Assembly: GCA_031292215.1 (NCBI GenBank)
Contig: JARLHO010000136.1
Span: 1-59,114, forward strand
Length of the DNA stretch: 59,114 bases
DNA from: Syntrophobacteraceae bacterium
GTDB lineage: Bacteria > Desulfobacterota > Syntrophobacteria > Syntrophobacterales > Syntrophobacteraceae
Reading direction: 5' to 3'
Each line of letters opens with the position of its first letter. Positions within the stretch are counted from its first letter, which is position 1. The position numbers and the translations under genes were made by a program. Positions 25,565-34,513 of this stretch are shown in pieces. Below the pieces are notes generated by a model. That model did no database searches and was not told the DNA's origin. It saw only the letters and a program-made list of their open reading frames with translations.

Positions 25565-26611
25565 CTAGACAACTCGAGCCTCAGTATTGAGCAACTGGTC
25601 ACAGGTCCTTATCGGGATGCCCCTGAAGCTTGTCACCGGCTTTCCAGCGAATTCGTCGATTCGAAGCAGCGTGTTGCTTTTGTTCAAAGCCTGAATGTCA
25701 AGCCAGGTGGAAATTGCCCGGTTGCAGTAAAAGCCGGCCTGTCCCATGGATAGGGCCGGCTCGCCGTTCTGACCGGATGTCTGCACGTTGCCGGCCCTTG
25801 CAGGCTGGATTGGAAGCCTATGAATGGCGCGAACCATTAGATTTATGAGGTTCGGGGGGGTTGCACCGGAAAGTGAGGTGACATCGATATTGCAAATCCT
25901 GACTGCAAATCTCCAGTCCTTGACAACAAGACCTGCGTCCCATTTGTAATGGGTCCGCCATGCGTAGTACGGGTTATTGTTGGCATCGTAGACGGGGGTC
26001 TTTCCCATGTCCTCCTGAACAAACCCGGCTTTTCTGCCCCTTGGGAATATCCCGTGAATGGCCGTGGGACCCCACATGATGAGCCACAGGGAGGTGTTGG
26101 TGCTGCCGGTGCCGCCAGCGTCTATAACGTTATTCGCGGTCTGGGCGTTAGACGTGCTGACGCTCGGGTACCTCGGCGCCAAGCCCATGAAGGCGGCCGG
26201 AATACTCGTGATATTATTGTAGAAAATGGTGCCGGCCATCTGCTGGTTCATTCCCTCGAGAAAGGCCAACTCTTCGGAGAGCCGAAAGGCGCGATCGTTT
26301 CCGGCAAGGGCCACCAGATCGACGTCGATATCGCTGTAAGTCTCCAACATGCCGCAGGTCTCCGTGATCTGCGCCGTAGTGGATTTGCCCCTCGGCACCC
26401 CCTGATTGAGCAGTCGCCAGTAAGCCTGCGGAAGCCCGGTTCTGATAGTCGTCTTGTGGCCGGTAGGAAGATTTCCCTCCACCCAGAGCATATCTTCCAA
26501 AATCTCGTTTGTCTGCGAAAGCAAATTGATGATCTCGGCAATCTTTCCGTCGTCGTCTATACGCTTCGCCCAGTCCATGAGCGTCAAAGCCATCGGTCCT
26601 AAGGTCGCCAT
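25565..26611 (-). CDS. Major capsid protein, Bbp17/GP7-like
   Basis: About 348 aa. The ATG at 26611 has GGAG eight bases upstream within the repeated leader; the frame extends 16 codons upstream but without a ribosome binding site. Features such as LTLMDWAKRIDDDGKI, DMLWVEGNLPTGHKT, GMNQQMAGTIFYNN and the C-terminal FRGIPIRTCDQLL agree with the major capsid proteins of BPP-1/BcepC6B-type podoviruses, which adopt an HK97-like fold. Scaffold upstream and cementing protein downstream give the canonical order. The frame is uninterrupted. Confidence 0.82.
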   Translation of the reverse strand: MATLGPMALTLMDWAKRIDDDGKIAEIINLLSQTNEILEDMLWVEGNLPTGHKTTIRTGLPQAYWRLLNQGVPRGKSTTAQITETCGMLETYSDIDVDLVALAGNDRAFRLSEELAFLEGMNQQMAGTIFYNNITSIPAAFMGLAPRYPSVSTSNAQTANNVIDAGGTGSTNTSLWLIMWGPTAIHGIFPRGRKAGFVQEDMGKTPVYDANNNPYYAWRTHYKWDAGLVVKDWRFAVRICNIDVTSLSGATPPNLINLMVRAIHRLPIQPARAGNVQTSGQNGEPALSMGQAGFYCNRAISTWLDIQALNKSNTLLRIDEFAGKPVTSFRGIPIRTCDQLLNTEARVV

Positions 26612-26693
26612 CGAGGTCGCTCCGTTTCTCTCCGCAATAAGTCGCAAGGAGGAAGGCAAAAGCTAAAGTGCGGAGTTCTTCGCTTTGGCCTTT
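26612..26693 (-). promoter_or_regulatory. Repeated stem-loop leader, copy 3 (capsid gene)
   Basis: Between scaffold and major capsid genes. On the transcript a stem of AAAGGCCAAAG (26683-26693) with CTTTAGCTTTTGCCTT (26653-26668) carries a loop with ACTCCGC. The complementary GCGGAG occurs at 26630-26635, followed by the capsid ribosome binding site CGGAGC at 26619-26624. The stem-loop starts about 18 bases after the scaffold stop codon. Confidence 0.5.
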
Positions 26694-26711
26694 ATATTGT
26701 CTACGCCAGCC

Positions 26712-27470
26712 TTAGCTTGAACCTTCACCCATCGTCGGGTACAAACTGTTTAAAATCGCATCCTGCCTGCTCTGTGGAGCGGGCTTCCCCCTGAGGTGCG
26801 CCGGTTCTGCCAGAAGCCTTCCCATCTTCACAAAGAGTCTTACAATCGCAGGGTTATTCCCTGCCCCCGTGGTGTTTAGCGCTTCACGAAGACTGCGCGC
26901 CTCCCCGTCGCTCTTTACGAACGGGTTCGATTCGCCGGCCACAAAGACGTTTCCTGCTTCCTTTACCGACTGCTCGTACTTGGTCCCGCCAATCTCCGGA
27001 TCCGACTTCACCTCTGCCTGCCACTTACCCTGGAGTTCGTTCCACTCACGATAGGGCTGCTCGATCATTGCCTTGATCTTTGGACCCGCAAAATCGAGAA
27101 CCTTTTGCGCCTGCTCCTGGGTTAAGTCCTGCTCTTTGGCAAAGGACTTAAAGTCGATCAAGTCTTCTCCCTCCAACTTGATGTCCTCCGGCACGCTGAA
27201 AGCGACATACTCCTCCGGCGCGCGCGGTTTCTGTTCGCTCTCCTGGATACTTTCCTCCGACTTTTCGCCGGTCGCCTCTTCTCCACTTCGGCTCGCCAGA
27301 ATGGTATTCTGCTTACCTGCCTCTGTTTGATCTCCTTTGGTTTGTGTTGGTTGCATCTGCATTGCCTGCTCTTTTGGCGGTTGCTGCAACACCTCATTCA
27401 TGATGGTTTCTCCCGCGCTTTCGCGGGACTCCGATCCAGTTTCTTGAGTCGCTGTTACTTGTTCAGACAT
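26712..27470 (-). CDS. Capsid scaffolding protein
   Basis: A 252-aa acidic, Gln/Glu/Lys-rich protein. The first ~90 residues are low complexity and probably disordered. A helical region follows (YVAFSVPEDIKLEGEDL, FAKEQDLTQEQAQKVLDFAG, YREWNELQGKW), with a C-terminus typical of podoviral scaffold proteins that bind the capsid inner face and leave on maturation. It directly precedes the major capsid gene. An AAGGAG ribosome binding site precedes the ATG at 27470. About 20 bases further upstream lies an intrinsic terminator, which puts expression of the whole capsid/tail module under an unusual constraint. Confidence 0.75.
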   Translation of the reverse strand: MSEQVTATQETGSESRESAGETIMNEVLQQPPKEQAMQMQPTQTKGDQTEAGKQNTILASRSGEEATGEKSEESIQESEQKPRAPEEYVAFSVPEDIKLEGEDLIDFKSFAKEQDLTQEQAQKVLDFAGPKIKAMIEQPYREWNELQGKWQAEVKSDPEIGGTKYEQSVKEAGNVFVAGESNPFVKSDGEARSLREALNTTGAGNNPAIVRLFVKMGRLLAEPAHLRGKPAPQSRQDAILNSLYPTMGEGSS

Positions 27471-27491
27471 CCGTTTTCTCCTTTATGCCAA

Positions 27492-27528
27492 TAAAAAAAC
27501 CCGACTCGCCGTAGCTACGAATCGGGCT
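27492..27528 (-). terminator. Intrinsic terminator in the leader of the scaffold/capsid module
   Basis: On the minus strand an 11-bp stem (AGCCCGATTCG with CGAGTCGGGTT, two G-T wobbles) encloses a nine-base loop and is followed by seven T residues (27493-27499). The scaffold ribosome binding site begins only about 10 bases after the T run. There is no upstream gene on this strand for 9 kb except nuo genes reading the same way from further upstream, the last of which (nuoN) ends at 28204. Confidence 0.8.
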
Positions 27529-27634
27529 CTCTTCATTGGCTGCGCTTAAGCCGGGCCGGGGCAAGCACACAAGGTTTTTTTAAATCCATTTATTTTCGCT
27601 GCGACAGGTATACGGGAAAGTAATTGTTCCTTCA

Positions 27635-27701
27635 AAACGGCAATCTAAAGCGGCAATCAGAAGCGGCAACTAGAAGCGGAAAGCAGAAGCGGAAAAATAG
27701 A
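27635..27701 (-). repeat. Array of five 13-bp direct repeats upstream of the scaffold gene
   Basis: Plus-strand units are AAACGGCAATCTA, AAGCGGCAATCAG, AAGCGGCAACTAG, AAGCGGAAAGCAG and a degenerate AAGCGGAAAAATAG. The consensus AAGCGGCAAYCAG is the same as in the array at 43998-44062. The array lies 165 bp upstream of the scaffold start and upstream of the terminator, a place where a promoter or operator is expected. It has no spacers and is not a CRISPR. Confidence 0.65.
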
Positions 27702-28203
27702 ATAGAAGTAAAAATTTATATCCTTATCGGCTAAGGCAAAAGCCGAGGCTATCGGCAATGAAACTGTCGCATAATTCATCGAATCTTTGTCTTTTTTCTT
27801 CCGAATAACAGATCGAAAAGGGGGGCTTACGCTGCTATTTTAATACGAGGCTAATAACGCGGGATAAAACCGGCTAAATAGAAGTATGATCTGGAATTCC
27901 TGTCAAACAGGAGAAGATAGGCAGCCAATTGCCAATTCGAACAACCCTGCAAAATGACCGAACATACGCGGATGGATAGTTAAAAAAGCGAACTCTTAAA
28001 TTTTACGATAAGAACAAACACCGACGGGGAACAGAATAATCGATCAATCCTTTCGCAAAAACAAAGGTCCGCACTAGTAAAACCGGGGATAAGAAAAATT
28101 AAGCGCTTCCCAAAAGTTAAGATGCACTCGCTTTACTCTCCCATCCAGTGCGGACCCGAATATCAAAAAAGGCGCCTTTCCCGTAAACACTGTGGAGGCT
28201 CTA
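27702..28203. other. Non-coding junction between phage module and nuo operon
   Basis: About 500 bp of more AT-rich DNA without a convincing gene. Short frames (for example a 63-codon minus frame at 28074-28265) lack a ribosome binding site. No tRNA, integrase remnant or att-like duplication was seen. The nuo operon ends at 28204, so this stretch holds its 3' untranslated region and any promoter for the phage module. Confidence 0.5.
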
Positions 28204-29628
28204 TCAAAACAAAGTTCTAGCCGCCGACTCGGTAATAGAGAGAAATTGATCGGGAAAGATGCCAAGGTAGATCGTCATGACCACAAGACCAATGCTAACA
28301 ACTCTGGTCCAGAGATCGACATGCACCGCAGGATATTCCTTTACAGGTTTAAGTAGATACGCGGCCTTTATGACGATTAAATAGTAATAAAGAGATATTG
28401 TGGCATTTACCATACCGATTATAACGAGAAACAGATATCCCTTATTGAGCGCAGCCGCGAACACAAGAAATTTCCCGGTAAATCCGGCCGTAGGAGGAAT
28501 TCCGGCAAGTCCGAACAGACCAAGCATAAGAGTCATCGCCAGCAAAGGCGACCGTTTGTGCAATCCGGCAAGCTCTTTTATCTGCAGGTTATGGCCGTCA
28601 TCGGCGACCTTCATTATGACAAGGAAAACGGAATAGTTCATAACCAGGTAGGCCGCGGCATAGTATATGGCGCAAGCGTAACCTTGACTGGTGAGAGTCA
28701 GAATACCTATCAGTATATAGCCGGCGTGAGCAATACTGGAGTATGCCAAAAGCCTCTTCATGTCCTTTTGAATCAGCGCCACGAGATTTCCGAAAGTCAT
28801 CGATGCAATCGATAAAACGATCAGCAACTTTACCATGGCCGGACTCGCGCCGCCGGATAGACCAGCAAACCGTATGATCATAGCGGCGGCCGCCATCTTG
28901 GAAACAGTTGCAATATACGTGGTGACCTGGTTGGCGGCCCCCTGGTAAACATCAGGCGCCCAGATGTGGAACGGGAAAAGAGCCAATTTAAAGAAAAATC
29001 CCGCCAACGCAAGTATCAAACCAACAATAGCGCCCGGCTGCGCGATAACTGTCGGCAGCACCTTCATCAATTGCGGCACGTAGGTGGTATGCGCCACACC
29101 GAACAACAAGCTGATTCCAAAAATCATCAGTCCCGAAGCGGTAACGCCAACCATGAAATACTTTATGGCCGTCTCGGAGAACCGATCGTCGTTTCGGCGC
29201 ATCGGCACCAGCAGATAGAGAGAATAGGAGGAAAGCTCTATCGAAACGTAAATCGTCAGCAGTTCAACCGAGCTTACCAGCAACATCATGGCCAAGGTGC
29301 AAACGAAGATCAGAAAGTAGTACTCGGCGTGTTGCCTGGGATCGATCCCCTTGAGCTCTCCAGACGAGAATATGACCCAGATCGTGCCGAGCGCGAGTAG
29401 AACCTTGAATATCTGACTAAACAGGTCCACCCGGTAACAGTTGAAAAACAACATCCCTTCCTGGTGGGATGATGCAACGGTTACCAATAGTCCGACTGCT
29501 GCAACGACCACCGCCCATCTGTGATACCCGGCGGGGTTTGGCGCTTTTCTCAAAGAAAAGACGAAAAAAAGAAGTGCGCCAAAGATGAAAAAAAGCTCGG
29601 GAAGAAAAAGCATAAAATCCGTCATCAC
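28204..29628 (-). CDS. nuoN: Complex I membrane subunit N
   Basis: A 474-aa antiporter-like proton-pumping subunit of NADH:quinone oxidoreductase-type complex I, with about 14 hydrophobic helices. Typical parts are the [11 protein letters not shown] glutamate helix, [19 protein letters not shown] and [12 protein letters not shown]. It is the last gene of the nuo operon, after nuoM with a 21-bp gap. The conserved Glu and Lys residues of the pump appear present. It ends next to the phage module. Confidence 0.95.
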   Translation of the reverse strand: MMTDFMLFLPELFFIFGALLFFVFSLRKAPNPAGYHRWAVVVAAVGLLVTVASSHQEGMLFFNCYRVDLFSQIFKVLLALGTIWVIFSSGELKGIDPRQHAEYYFLIFVCTLAMMLLVSSVELLTIYVSIELSSYSLYLLVPMRRNDDRFSETAIKYFMVGVTASGLMIFGISLLFGVAHTTYVPQLMKVLPTVIAQPGAIVGLILALAGFFFKLALFPFHIWAPDVYQGAANQVTTYIATVSKMAAAAMIIRFAGLSGGASPAMVKLLIVLSIASMTFGNLVALIQKDMKRLLAYSSIAHAGYILIGILTLTSQGYACAIYYAAAYLVMNYSVFLVIMKVADDGHNLQIKELAGLHKRSPLLAMTLMLGLFGLAGIPPTAGFTGKFLVFAAALNKGYLFLVIIGMVNATISLYYYLIVIKAAYLLKPVKEYPAVHVDLWTRVVSIGLVVMTIYLGIFPDQFLSITESAARTLF

Positions 29629-29649
29629 ATTCCTTTACCTGACAAGCCT

Positions 29650-31125
29650 TTAGAACCGAGTCACAAACGGAATGACCGTGCTCTGAATCACGTCGAGCAT
29701 GACCTTCGGGAACAGCCCGAAAAACAATATACAGCTCATCAACACGACTCGCGGAACAGCAAGAAACCTGGAAATATCGGGAATGTGCTCCCACTTGGGA
29801 TTCTTGTCCCCGTAAAAAGTTCTCTGCACAACCCGCAACATGAAAAGTGCGCTAAGAATCATTCCCACGCACGCCAGGATTCCTGCCACTGGAAAAACCT
29901 TTACCGCAGCAGTGAGCACCAAGAGTTCAGCCCAGAAACTCGCCATCAGCGGCACACCAATACCGGCCAGCGCGGCAAAGATGAAAAACGCAGAGGCAAT
30001 CGGCATGGTCTTGGACAATCCGCCAAGTTCCGGAATGATCTTGGTGTGCGTGCGATCATATATGAAACCGACCGAGGAAAAGAAAAGGGCCGTCATGATC
30101 CCGTGGGCAAACATCTGGAAAACCGCCCCGTTTATACCGTTAACACTCATCGTGGCCAGTCCCAGCCCCACAAGGCCCATGTGAGAGACACTCGAGTAGC
30201 CGATCACGTACTTAAGATCGGTCTGAGCCAACCCCACCAGAGCGCCGTAGATAATTCCAATGGTTCCTAGAAGCGCCATTAAATGGGACCAGTAAACGGC
30301 GCCCTGCGGACAAAGCATCATTCCGATTCGCAGGACTCCGTAAGCACCCAGCTTCATAAGGACCCCGGCGTGAATCATACTTACTGCGGTGGGGGCGGCA
30401 ACGTGGCCCACTGGGGACCACGTGTGGAACGGCCACACTGCCGCGAGAATACCAAACCCGAGATAGAGCATGAGGAAAGCCACTTTTTGGTCAAACAGGG
30501 AGAAGCCGATTTTCTGAAGCATAAACAGATCGAAGGTGTGCCCACCGGCCTTAGCCCAGAGAAACAGGATAGCAGGTAAAATGAACGCGCTTCCGGCAAG
30601 CAGATACAGCGTAAGCTTCATCGCGCCGTATTCCTTGCGGGTCCCCCCCCATATGGCGATCAGAGGATACATCGGAAACAGTGAAACGTCATACCAGACA
30701 AATATCCAGAAAAGATCCATCGACATGAAAACGCCGTAGACGCCGGCAACCAGAAGAAATACGAGAGCATAGAATTCCTTGACCCTGTTCTCGAGTTCCC
30801 ACATGGTCCAGACTGCGGTAAAAAGCACCACGGAGGTAAGCAGCATCATGGGAAGGTTAATTCCGTCGATGCCGTTGAACCAGTAAATACCAAGGCTCTT
30901 TACCCACAAAACCCGCTCGACGAATTGCAACCCCCCCTTGTGGAAATCATAGGCATGATAGAGCCACAGACAGAGCGCGAGTCCGGTGGATGCGCTGGCA
31001 AGGCTGACCTGCTTTATAAGCTTCGTTTTTTCAGGCGGGATGAAAATAATAACCAGCAGCCCAACGATTGTGGTCATCAGGATAGTGGTCAGGATCGGAA
31101 AACCGGCCATATTCATCGCAGTCAT
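29650..31125 (-). CDS. nuoM: Complex I membrane subunit M
   Basis: A 491-aa multi-helix antiporter-like subunit for proton translocation. Signatures are WYDVSLFPMYPLIAIWGG (acidic helix variant), AVWPFHTWSPVGHVAAPTAVSM, LMKLGAYGVLRIG and VIGYSSVSHMGLV. Length agrees with NuoM. It lies between nuoL and nuoN in the usual order. The acidic residue position after WYDVSLF carries Asp where many NuoM have Glu. Confidence 0.95.
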   Translation of the reverse strand: MTAMNMAGFPILTTILMTTIVGLLVIIFIPPEKTKLIKQVSLASASTGLALCLWLYHAYDFHKGGLQFVERVLWVKSLGIYWFNGIDGINLPMMLLTSVVLFTAVWTMWELENRVKEFYALVFLLVAGVYGVFMSMDLFWIFVWYDVSLFPMYPLIAIWGGTRKEYGAMKLTLYLLAGSAFILPAILFLWAKAGGHTFDLFMLQKIGFSLFDQKVAFLMLYLGFGILAAVWPFHTWSPVGHVAAPTAVSMIHAGVLMKLGAYGVLRIGMMLCPQGAVYWSHLMALLGTIGIIYGALVGLAQTDLKYVIGYSSVSHMGLVGLGLATMSVNGINGAVFQMFAHGIMTALFFSSVGFIYDRTHTKIIPELGGLSKTMPIASAFFIFAALAGIGVPLMASFWAELLVLTAAVKVFPVAGILACVGMILSALFMLRVVQRTFYGDKNPKWEHIPDISRFLAVPRVVLMSCILFFGLFPKVMLDVIQSTVIPFVTRF

Positions 31126-31154
31126 TTGATGCCCTTGTGATAGTTATGGTTGAA

Positions 31155-33131
31155 CTAAATCACGAAATAAAGAACTGCAGCCCCAGCGCCAAGCACCATG
31201 AGCAACAGGTTGAATTGGAGCATTCCGGACTGAAGAAAGCTAAAAAGCCGTCCGCTTCCCTCGGTAAAAACGCATATCCCGTCAATACCGCCATCGATCA
31301 CGCGGCGATCGTTCTTGGTGAATAGACTGGTAAGGCCGGCGTAGACTAACGTATCCAGCCCCTTGCGATAGAAAATATCCAGGAACCACCTGCAGTCAAA
31401 CAACTTCCAAATGGCGGGAAAGTAGCTGAGAAAGCCGTTCCGGCTGGCCCCTTTTCTTCCGTACTCAAACCAGGCGATCGCGATGCCCAGTAGACCCGCC
31501 GACACCCCCAAAATCGTAAGAAGCGGGCTGCCGGCCTCATGAGCGTGGTGAGCACCGCCTGCGGCAACGTGAGCCGCAACACTCACCGCATGAGCGGCAG
31601 GCGCCACAAGTTCCCCGGGAACTTGAATCGAGCGCATCAGGAAATGCTCCAGGGTATGTTCGGTAAATCCCAGCACAAGGCTAACGCCGGCAAGAATCAT
31701 AACGGGTACGGCCATTGTCCAGAAAATATATCCGTGGTGCCCTTCTTCGTGCTCGTGAGACGAAGCGCCGTGTTCTTCATGGTGGGCCTCCTCGATTCCA
31801 CCCTTGGGAAGCAGGATGTGGAATATGAGACGAAAACTGTAATAGGCGGTCAAAACAGCGCCAAAAAGCCCGGCCGCATACCAGATCTTGCTCGGCTGCG
31901 AGGCAAGCACCGTTAGGATCGCTTCCTTGCTGAAAAACCCGGAAAAAGGGAAAACCCCGGAAAGCGCCAGGGCTCCAATCGCCATGCACACCATGGGGAT
32001 TTTTAACTTCCGCCCACCCTTCTTGCCGATAATCCGCATGTCGTTCGTGTGGAATTCATGAATGAATATACCGGAGGTGAGAAAGAGGAGCGCTTTAAAT
32101 CCGGCATGGGTGGTGAGGTGAAAAACTCCGGCAACGTATCCGCCGGAGGCTAGGGCCATCACCATGTATCCAAGCTGGCTAACCGTCGAATAGGCCCAAA
32201 CCTGCTTGAGATCATAGGTAACCATCGCCATGGTGGACGAGAGCAGCATGGTGACCGTTCCTATTGCAAGGGCCACTGCCATGGTGTCGGGAGAGGCGGA
32301 AAAGAATGGAAAAATCCGGCTGAACATGTACACGCCGGCTGCAACCATCGTTGCAGAATGCAGAAGAGCGCTGACCGGGGTCGGCCCCTCCATGGCGTCG
32401 GGCAACCAAGTAAGGAGAGGAAACTGGGCGCTCTTGCCGATAACACCGCAGAAAATCAAAAGAGAGGACACTGTGAGCAAGCCCTGCGGCAGTCCGTGGG
32501 TGACAGCCGCGTGATTTAACTCGGGTATGCCAAGGTTTCCGAAAGCTATGAGAAGCAGGATAAGCCCCAGGAAAAATCCTACATCGCCGACCCTGTTCAT
32601 CACGAAGGCCTTTTTGCCGGCCTGGGAAGCGCTCCATTTTTCGTAGTAGAAGCCAATCAAAAAATAAGAGGCAAGTCCCACCATTTCCCAGAAGATGAAC
32701 AACTGAAGCATGCTGCCGGCAATGACCATGTTCATCATCGCCCAAGCAAAAAGCGACTGGAAGGCGTAGTACCGGCTGTATCCGGGATCGCCTGCCATAT
32801 ACCCCAGTGAGTAAATCTGCACCAGGCAGGCAATTATGCCGACAATTGTCAACATGAGCAAGCTCAGGGGGTCCAGGTAATAGCCGAAAGTAATGTTGAG
32901 CTTATCGGAGCTAAACCAGAGCGTCTGGTATTGCAGGGCCGGGGCGCTGAAGAGTCGAACCAGCAAGGATACCGCGCACACAGCGGAAACAGCGATGGAG
33001 CAAACCGAAATCCGGCTGGAAACAAAAGGTTTGGATCTCGTAAAGAGCAGTATCACCGCCATGGATAAAAATGGAAGGTTTGTACCTAGAACGGTCGCGA
33101 ACAGGACGGGGTCCCTAAACAATGCGCCCAT
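31155..33131 (-). CDS. nuoL: Complex I membrane subunit L
   Basis: A 658-aa subunit with about 16 helices and a C-terminal lateral-helix extension, the distal proton pump of complex I. Recognisable parts are FWEMVGLASYFLIGF, KSAQFPLLTWLPDAMEGPTP, ALLHSATMVAAGVYM and VWAYSTVSQLGYM. A His-rich loop (EEAHHEEHGASSHEHEEGHH, about residues 450-470) is a notable insertion that could bind metal. It follows nuoK by 7 bp. Confidence 0.95.
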   Translation of the reverse strand: MGALFRDPVLFATVLGTNLPFLSMAVILLFTRSKPFVSSRISVCSIAVSAVCAVSLLVRLFSAPALQYQTLWFSSDKLNITFGYYLDPLSLLMLTIVGIIACLVQIYSLGYMAGDPGYSRYYAFQSLFAWAMMNMVIAGSMLQLFIFWEMVGLASYFLIGFYYEKWSASQAGKKAFVMNRVGDVGFFLGLILLLIAFGNLGIPELNHAAVTHGLPQGLLTVSSLLIFCGVIGKSAQFPLLTWLPDAMEGPTPVSALLHSATMVAAGVYMFSRIFPFFSASPDTMAVALAIGTVTMLLSSTMAMVTYDLKQVWAYSTVSQLGYMVMALASGGYVAGVFHLTTHAGFKALLFLTSGIFIHEFHTNDMRIIGKKGGRKLKIPMVCMAIGALALSGVFPFSGFFSKEAILTVLASQPSKIWYAAGLFGAVLTAYYSFRLIFHILLPKGGIEEAHHEEHGASSHEHEEGHHGYIFWTMAVPVMILAGVSLVLGFTEHTLEHFLMRSIQVPGELVAPAAHAVSVAAHVAAGGAHHAHEAGSPLLTILGVSAGLLGIAIAWFEYGRKGASRNGFLSYFPAIWKLFDCRWFLDIFYRKGLDTLVYAGLTSLFTKNDRRVIDGGIDGICVFTEGSGRLFSFLQSGMLQFNLLLMVLGAGAAVLYFVI

Positions 33132-33138
33132 GGCGGCT

Positions 33139-33447
33139 CTATCCTTTCATCTTCTGAGCAGCTTCGATGTTTATCGAGTGCATTTTGCGGTAGAGTGCGA
33201 GAATGATGCTTAGGCCGATCGCAGCCTCAGCCGCCGCCAACCCCATGACAAAAAGGGTGATGACCTGCCCTGTCACGGGATCGGGCGAAACGAATCGGTT
33301 ATACGCCATGAAATTTAGATTGGCCGCATTCAGCAAGAGCTCGACAGATATCAACATCCCGATCAGGTTGCGGCGCTGAAGGATACCCAGAAGGCCCAGC
33401 GAAAAAAGGAGGGCCGAGATGATCAGATAAGTGGTCAGGCTATTCAC
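33139..33447 (-). CDS. nuoK: Complex I membrane subunit K
   Basis: A 102-aa, three-helix subunit (MrpC-like) of complex I. LGILQRRNLIGMLISVELLLNAAN includes the conserved Glu in helix 2 (GMLISVELLL), and ETIGLS is represented by AAEAAIGLSI. The start overlaps nuoJ by 4 bases (ATGA), so translation is coupled. Confidence 0.95.
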   Translation of the reverse strand: MNSLTTYLIISALLFSLGLLGILQRRNLIGMLISVELLLNAANLNFMAYNRFVSPDPVTGQVITLFVMGLAAAEAAIGLSIILALYRKMHSINIEAAQKMKG

Positions 33448-33977
33448 GAACTAATCCTCCGGCTGAATCCGGCGGTAATAACCGCGCCAATGATAGCGAC
33501 AAGGAGCACCAGCGAAATGACTTCAAAAACCAGCTCATAACGAGTAAGCAGCGCATCGCCGACATGTTCGACCGACCACTGCGAGGCCTTGTAGACATGT
33601 CCGGCAGCAGGCGTCCACTTGGTTTTAAGCGCCACGCCGACCGCACCGACAAAAAAGACAACGCTTGCCAAAATCCCAAGCAAAACTTTGCCGGTGGGCC
33701 TGGCCGGCGCCTCTATGTGGAGCGGACGCGAGAGCATAATGGCAAAAACGATGGCGATGCAGATGGCGCCAACGTAAATAAGCAGTTGCATGAGCGCGAC
33801 AAACAGACTGCCCAAAAAGAGATAGAAACCGGCGATGCCGGTTAACGCCAGCGCGAGCCCAAGAACGTTATAGAGAATGTTTTTAGGGAAAATCGCGATC
33901 GCAGCGCCTGCAACGGTCAGCGCGACCGTACCCCAGAAGGCCGCCTGCAAAATGAAGTTAAGGCCGGAATTCTCCAT
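33444..33977 (-). CDS. nuoJ: Complex I membrane subunit J
   Basis: A 177-aa, five-helix subunit. LFVALMQLLIYVGAICIAIVFAIML is the conserved third helix that takes part in coupling. It is situated between nuoI and nuoK, with a 36-bp gap from nuoI and an overlap with nuoK. Length is usual. Confidence 0.95.
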   Translation of the reverse strand: MENSGLNFILQAAFWGTVALTVAGAAIAIFPKNILYNVLGLALALTGIAGFYLFLGSLFVALMQLLIYVGAICIAIVFAIMLSRPLHIEAPARPTGKVLLGILASVVFFVGAVGVALKTKWTPAAGHVYKASQWSVEHVGDALLTRYELVFEVISLVLLVAIIGAVITAGFSRRISS

Positions 33978-34013
33978 CCATGTCCCCTTGCCTCGAATGA
34001 GTTACAAAAACGA

Positions 34014-34493
34014 TCAGGCAGCAATCCCCTGAGTCTTCTTCTTTTCTTCCCTTTGTTCGACCTGTTTGGCCAGCCTTAACATCAGGTCGAACACGCAATC
34101 GGCCCCCGTATCGCCAACCAACTCGTATTCCCTGGAATATTCAAGGGTGGACGTGGGACAGATTTCCACACAAAGGCCGCAAAGCGAGCATTTGCTAAAA
34201 TCGATTACATACCCCGTCAACGTTTTGGGGCCCTTTTCCTTTTGCTTTTCTCCCTGCACTCGTATGACCCCACTCGGGCAGGTCTTCTCGCAGTTAAGAC
34301 ACACGATGCATTTATGTGTCCCCGTTTCCTCGAATATCTTCAGCTCAATATGGCCGCGGTATGCGGACGAAAGCGGAATTTTCTTGCGCGGATACTGAAC
34401 CGTGATCAAGGGCTGAAAGAGTCGACGGGCGGTAACACCCATCCCTTCGATCAAACTCAAGCCGCCATCAATAATATCTTTAAAGTAGCCCAT
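34014..34493 (-). CDS. nuoI: Complex I iron-sulphur subunit I
   Basis: About 159 aa carrying two 4Fe-4S clusters (N6a/N6b), ligated by CIVCLNCEKTCP and CSLCGLCVEICP. It passes electrons towards NuoB and quinone. The ATG at 34493 gives the normal N-terminus (MGYFKDIIDGG); the open frame extends to 34724 but overlaps nuoH in another frame and is not used. The C-terminal Lys/Glu-rich tail is flexible. In complexes without NuoEFG this subunit is the likely docking point for ferredoxin. Confidence 0.95.
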   Translation of the reverse strand: MGYFKDIIDGGLSLIEGMGVTARRLFQPLITVQYPRKKIPLSSAYRGHIELKIFEETGTHKCIVCLNCEKTCPSGVIRVQGEKQKEKGPKTLTGYVIDFSKCSLCGLCVEICPTSTLEYSREYELVGDTGADCVFDLMLRLAKQVEQREEKKKTQGIAA

Positions 34494-34513
34494 CTTAGAT
34501 CCAACTCCAAGAA

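Noticed and set aside
12096-27470. Diversity-generating retroelement as in phage BPP-1
   Set aside because: No reverse transcriptase gene and no template/variable repeat pair was seen, despite similarity of the capsid module to BPP-1-like phages.
27635-27701. CRISPR array
   Set aside because: The repeats are 13 bp, contiguous and without spacers; no cas genes. The same holds for 43998-44062.
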